From NCBI GenBank assembly GCA_052148715.1, contig JBKQHQ010000027.1, positions 1 through 41,952 of the forward strand: DNA of 41,952 bases, read 5' to 3'. The stretch's first letter is position 1. Each line of letters opens with the position of its first letter. The position numbers and the translations under genes were made by a program. This document shows positions 39,044 through 41,952 of the stretch, piece after piece. The notes beneath the pieces were generated by a model that saw only the letters and a list, made by a program, of their open reading frames with translations, made no database searches and had not been told where the DNA came from. Source of the stretch: JBKQHQ01 sp052148715. GTDB taxonomy: Bacteria; Pseudomonadota; Alphaproteobacteria; Rhizobiales; Xanthobacteraceae.

Positions 39044-39126
39044 ATCGAATGCGCGAGGGCGGACTTCCGACGCCCTCAAGTATTTTTGATGGTCGCACGG
39101 TAGGAAACCAGCTATTCTACGCCATG

Positions 39127-39363
39127 ATGGGTTTTGATTACAACGCTCCGGCAGACTTCTTTCCTGCTCGTGGCCGAATGGGCCGGTCGATCCATTACCG
39201 GCGCTTTGACACCGCGGCGGAGGCGATTCGCTTCGCGGTCGAAGAGCTTCCCGCGCCCCTGTTGCTTGGAGCGTACCTTCAAGTTGACGACGAGCGGTTC
39301 GCTGCCGATCAAATACGCGCGCTCTATGCAAGTGCGGCCTATCCGTTCGACCGGACAGCTTAG
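39127..39363 (+). CDS. Conserved small protein of unknown function
   Basis: About 78 residues: MGFDYNAPADFFPARGRMG, then SIHYRRFDTAAEAIRFAVEELPAPLLLGAYLQVDDERFAADQIRALY. The second half has the pattern of a small rhizobial DUF in which YRRF-TAAEAIRFAVEE is well conserved, as I recall. The ATG at 39124 or 39127 is preferred on similarity to that pattern; a frame from 39049 is longer but starts in unlike sequence. No good ribosome site. Function unknown. Confidence 0.6.
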   Translation: MGFDYNAPADFFPARGRMGRSIHYRRFDTAAEAIRFAVEELPAPLLLGAYLQVDDERFAADQIRALYASAAYPFDRTA

Positions 39364-39521
39364 CGTCATATCCGATCTGAACCCGCTAAGGCCCCGGCAT
39401 CACTAAAGTTGCGCACGTTCCGACGGCGGGGCTTCACCTGAACAAGCGTAGCAACTCGGCCGCGGCGACCTAACCCGACCTGACAGCGCGCCCGGGTCGT
39501 TTGGATTTGACAGGCAGAAAA

Positions 39522-39719
39522 ATGGCAGAGTCATTCGACTACAAGGGTTATCGTCTCGAAGTCAGCCCGGTCGGAAAGGGCTGGCGGGCGTCCATTTATC
39601 CGCCGGGCGCGAAGTCCGCTTTGCCTGAAAGCCCGGCCATGCTTGAGAAATGTCCGAAGGACGCAATCGTTGCGGAGGCAAAGGTCATCATCGACGCGTG
39701 CCTCAAGTCGAGGTCTTAG
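39522..39719 (+). CDS. Conserved small protein of unknown function
   Basis: Encodes 65 residues beginning MAESFDYKGYRLEVSPVGKGWRASIYPPG and ending in a helix KDAIVAEAKVIIDACLKS. A short three-stranded sheet plus helix is likely. ATG 39522 is chosen, with GGCAG upstream; a TTG at 39501 is in frame. Resembles short uncharacterised proteins in rhizobial relatives. Function unknown. Confidence 0.6.
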   Translation: MAESFDYKGYRLEVSPVGKGWRASIYPPGAKSALPESPAMLEKCPKDAIVAEAKVIIDACLKSRS

Positions 39720-39830
39720 AGCCAAATAATCGCCCGGCACGGGTTGCGGCCCCGTCGCTTGGCCTATACTTGACTTCATCGAGCGGGCGCTTGCGCGTGC
39801 TTGCGGCAAAGCCCCGCCCTACAGGGTACC

Positions 39831-40169
39831 ATGGGCAATCGATCGAAACGCGACGAGCCGATCTCTCATCTCGAACCGGAAATCATTCCGCCGGGCCAAG
39901 GCCCCCGGCCGTTTCGGCAGGGGCAAACGCGGATTTGGATTTCGGTCGACGGCCAGGGCGGCCAAGCCATCCATATCGCGAAACCTGGCCTCTTTTCGGT
40001 CATCATCGCGTTGCTGCTCGTCGGCGTTGCGATTGGTGCCATGTTAGCCGTGCTGGCAAGCATCGTCTTGATCTGGATCCCGATTGTCGGGTTGGTCCTC
40101 GCCGCCTTCATCGGCTCCAGCTTGGTGCGTGGATGGTGGCGCTCGCGCCGGCTCACTCCTTATCGCTGA
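39831..40169 (+). CDS. Small membrane protein of unknown function
   Basis: Encodes 112 residues. The N-terminal 45 residues are polar and proline-rich (DEPISHLEPEIIPPGQGPRPFRQ), followed by a short beta-like segment and two hydrophobic helices (GLFSVIIALLLVGVAIGAMLAVLASIVLIWIPIVGLVLAAFIGSSLV) and a basic C-terminus (RGWWRSRRLTPYR) expected to stay in the cytoplasm. ATG 39831 follows TAGGGT-like sequence; an in-frame start at 39801 exists. Function unknown. Confidence 0.65.
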   Translation: MGNRSKRDEPISHLEPEIIPPGQGPRPFRQGQTRIWISVDGQGGQAIHIAKPGLFSVIIALLLVGVAIGAMLAVLASIVLIWIPIVGLVLAAFIGSSLVRGWWRSRRLTPYR

Positions 40170-40509
40170 GGAAGCATTGTCCGGAAAGCCTGCCGTCCGG
40201 CTCGATCATGGAAACCGTGAGTCCCTGTGGTGGATTTCCGGTTGGTTAGTTTGCTGCCGGCGAATCCGATCGTGACCGGCGCCCGGCGTGGGACTTCATC
40301 ATACCTATCGTATCCGCTTAAAATCATCGCAACGCGCCATTGCCATTTTCGACGCAGGTGTCTATGTATTCGGCTCATATTCGAAATGATGGCTGCCTTG
40401 CTAGCGCACCCTCCAGGGTCCTTTCCCAAGACATCGCTGAAGTTCGGATTGGCCTGCGCGGTGGTCGCGTGGGCTATTGGCACGCGAGTGCATTGAGAAG
40501 GAGGCCAGC
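40170..40509 (+). other. 340-bp leader and promoter region of the cold-shock gene
   Basis: No convincing coding frame. Cold-shock genes usually carry long untranslated leaders that fold differently with temperature, so much of this stretch may be leader. I see no textbook promoter or cold-box sequence I could vouch for. Confidence 0.35.
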
Positions 40510-40719
40510 ATGGCCACAGGTACTGTGAAGTGGTTCAACGCGCAGAAGGGATTCGGCTTCATCCAGCCAGCCGACGGTGGCAAGGACGTTTTCGTCCATA
40601 TCAGCGCCGTCGAGCGTGCCGGGATGACCACCCTCAACGAAGGACAACAACTGTCCTACGAGCTCGTGACTGATCGGCAGCGCGGCAAGACCAGCGCCGA
40701 AAAGCTCAGTCTGACTTGA
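40510..40719 (+). CDS. Cold-shock domain protein
   Basis: Encodes 69 residues: a five-stranded OB-fold that binds single-stranded RNA and DNA. RNP1 is KGFGFIQP and RNP2 is VFVHISAV; the N-terminus MATGTVKWFN is standard. AAGGAGG lies six bases before ATG 40510, which decides the start over an in-frame ATG at 40477. Followed by a strong terminator. Likely an RNA chaperone. Confidence 0.95.
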   Translation: MATGTVKWFNAQKGFGFIQPADGGKDVFVHISAVERAGMTTLNEGQQLSYELVTDRQRGKTSAEKLSLT

Positions 40720-40737
40720 CGCGCGTTAAACGCAATG

Positions 40738-40771
40738 AAGCCCGCCCTGCTTGCAGCGGCGGGCTTTTTTT
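40738..40771 (+). terminator. Intrinsic terminator of the cold-shock gene
   Basis: Stem GCCCGCC (40740-40746) pairs with GGCGGGC (40758-40764), with a further CTGC/GCAG pairing inside, followed by seven T residues (40765-40771). It begins 19 bp after the stop and also lies downstream of the convergent Cys-rich gene. Confidence 0.85.
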
Positions 40772-40855
40772 GCTTCGAGACCTTGTCCGCGCCTAGTCCC
40801 CGTCGGTTATTGCGGGGTTCATCGAGGCATCGACCCTCACGCCTGAGCTTCAGAT

Positions 40856-41137
40856 TCACTGACCCGATCCGACCGTGGACCCTGCTGGGCCGGGATGGCC
40901 GCCAGTTTTGTTAGGCGGGCGTTCCAACATCCGGTCGGCGATGGCCGCTTTGCAAGCGATAGAGAGCTCGGCGCGGTGTTCTCGCATGCAGTCGCGCATG
41001 CGGCCTCCGCCAGGCTGAACGGAGGCGCACAGCGTCTTGACGTCGTTCAAGCAGGCGCCCTGAAGCGGACTAGCTGCAAAGGCGAGCGTTGGAGTGATCA
41101 CGCCGATTGAGATGACAAGAATCCGCATGGAAAGCAT
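40856..41137 (-). CDS. Secreted Cys-rich repeat protein
   Basis: Encodes 93 residues: a signal peptide (ILVISIGVITPTLAFAASP) then a segment with four Cys spaced as in the Cys-rich repeat family (ACLNDVKTLCASVQPGGGRMRDCMREHRAELSIACKAAI), forming a small disulfide-linked helical hairpin. C-terminus Pro/Gly-rich. CAGGAGACC lies before the ATG at 41137. Periplasmic function unknown. Confidence 0.8.
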   Translation of the reverse strand: MLSMRILVISIGVITPTLAFAASPLQGACLNDVKTLCASVQPGGGRMRDCMREHRAELSIACKAAIADRMLERPPNKTGGHPGPAGSTVGSGQ

Positions 41138-41279
41138 GGATGGTCTCCTGGTGAGTTCCCAGGCGTAACATTTGACGCCTAAACGACCCTTTCGGCATTT
41201 CGGAAAATGCCGTGAGGCCCGGAAAGGTTATCGGGCGGTTCTGGCGGGCGCGCCGTCGGCGCTGGGGAGCGGCGGTCGA

Positions 41280-41533
41280 TCAACAATAGGCCAGGTTTCC
41301 AGCATCGATGGGAAGCATTTGGCCCGTGACATAGGATGCCGCCGGAGACGCCAGGAAAACCACGGCGCCGGCGATCTCCGCCGGATCCCCCAACGTGCCA
41401 GCGAGGTACGTTTGTTCAGCCAGTCAGTGATCGCGGCATCGTTGACCGTCGTCGCATTGGCCGGCGTTGCGAAGTAGCCGGGCGCGATCGCGTTGACCGC
41501 GATGCCGGAAGCGCCGAGCGCTCGAATGCTCCG
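41280..41533 (-). pseudogene. Truncated, frameshifted short-chain dehydrogenase (SDR)
   Basis: The minus strand encodes the C-terminal third of an SDR: RALGASGIAVNAIAPGYFATPAN...TDWLNKRTSLARWG in one frame, then DPAEIAGAVVFLASPAASYVTGQMLPIDAG in the next, to a TGA at 41280-41282. The frames join at a run of five G residues near 41390; six would restore the reading frame. The catalytic YxxxK and cofactor-binding parts are absent. So this is a 5'-truncated relic with a one-base deletion. Confidence 0.75.
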
Positions 41534-41843
41534 ACCTCTGGAATCGTTTCACCCAGCATCCGATTGCTACTGAATTTATTGCGGCTCCCGGTTTAGCCCA
41601 CCATTTCTTGGTAGGGCATCAGGGGCCACGAATTCCGCAATCTTGGTAGAAGTTCGCGCGGCAGCCCGCGCGAGCGCCCGGCATGCTTACGAACGCGCTC
41701 AGACGACCTTTCTGAAAAAATTTGCGATGCGACGACGGCGGGATTTTGGTTTGCAACCAAAATTAAACGCTTTGCCAACACAGTGGTGGAGTTCCGCAAG
41801 CGCGGCCCGGTGACCGCGCGCGCCGCCAGGCAAGGCCCCTTCC
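41534..41843. other. 310-bp stretch without a convincing gene, upstream of cheA
   Basis: Only short frames on the minus strand with no recognisable product. It holds the 5' boundary of the SDR relic and must contain the promoter or upstream junction of the cheA-like gene. No repeat or insertion-sequence end was recognised at the truncation point. Confidence 0.35.
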
Positions 41844-41952
41844 ATGGATGATTTGCTGCGCGAATTCTTGACGGAGACGAACGAGAGTCTCGACACGGTT
41901 GACGTTGAGCTGGTTCGCTTCGAGCAGGATCCGAATAACGCGAAGATTCTCG
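41844..41952 (+). CDS. cheA: Chemotaxis histidine kinase CheA, N-terminal end, runs off the window
   Basis: The first 36 codons read MDDLLREFLTETNESLDTV and continue VELVRFEQDPNNAKIL. This is the start of the P1 (Hpt) domain of alphaproteobacterial CheA; the phosphoacceptor His would follow some 15 residues beyond the window edge. AAGG lies upstream of the ATG. Not complete, so the rest of the protein and its operon cannot be judged. Confidence 0.8.
   Translation, partial: MDDLLREFLTETNESLDTVDVELVRFEQDPNNAKIL

Noticed and set aside
1..41952. CRISPR array, tRNA, rRNA, insertion sequence or phage genes
   Set aside because: No regularly spaced repeats, cloverleaf-like sequence, transposase motifs or phage structural proteins were recognised anywhere in the window.

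Overview
The window looks like a GC-rich alphaproteobacterial chromosome segment, most likely from Hyphomicrobiales (Xanthobacteraceae/Nitrobacteraceae type). The grounds are a complete fixNOQP-fixGHIS set, a FixJ/FixK pair, a long basic S21 protein, small proteins of a kind seen in rhizobial relatives, and an alphaproteobacterial-style CheA N-terminus at the right edge. This placement rests on recognising protein families by eye, not on a search. No tRNA, rRNA, CRISPR array or insertion sequence was seen.

Layout. 185-4205: small secreted and membrane proteins, a clan GH-A (agarase-like) glycoside hydrolase and an ABC-type membrane domain with no ATPase. 4608-9804: a five-gene ABC-2 export operon (HlyD-type adaptor, two ATPases, two permeases). 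9892-13032: beta-carbonic anhydrase, a Tat-exported FMN alpha-hydroxy-acid oxidase, a tetrahaem cytochrome c and a membrane protein. 13653-16957: a Pat/PatZ-type acetyltransferase and a DoxX protein. 17195-26047: the cbb3 oxidase operon fixNOQP, its assembly operon fixGHIS and a tandem universal stress protein. 26101-29312: protocatechuate 4,5-dioxygenase ligAB, a DASS transporter and a small protein. 29376-31662: the regulators fixK, a fixL remnant, fixJ and a lone receiver domain. 31706-37860: aromatic-type oxygenases, an HpaI aldolase and two glutathione transferases. 38474-41137: S21, four small unknown proteins, a cold-shock protein and a Cys-rich secreted protein. 41280-41952: an SDR pseudogene and the start of cheA.

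The unifying signal is regulatory. Twelve FNR/FixK-type boxes (TTGA-N6-TCAA, one with TTGC) lie in promoter positions between 663 and 31184, and the window also encodes FixK and FixJ. The boxes sit before the cbb3 operon, the stress protein, ligAB, the DASS transporter, the acetyltransferase, DoxX, the hydroxy-acid oxidase, the ABC exporter and the lone receiver. The left 31 kb therefore reads as an oxygen-limitation regulon clustered in one place, with the regulators next to their targets. The sensor gene fixL is reduced to its last ~90 codons, so FixJ here must take its signal from a kinase encoded elsewhere or work differently. From 31.7 kb rightwards no such boxes were found, and the gene content changes to aromatic metabolism and housekeeping.
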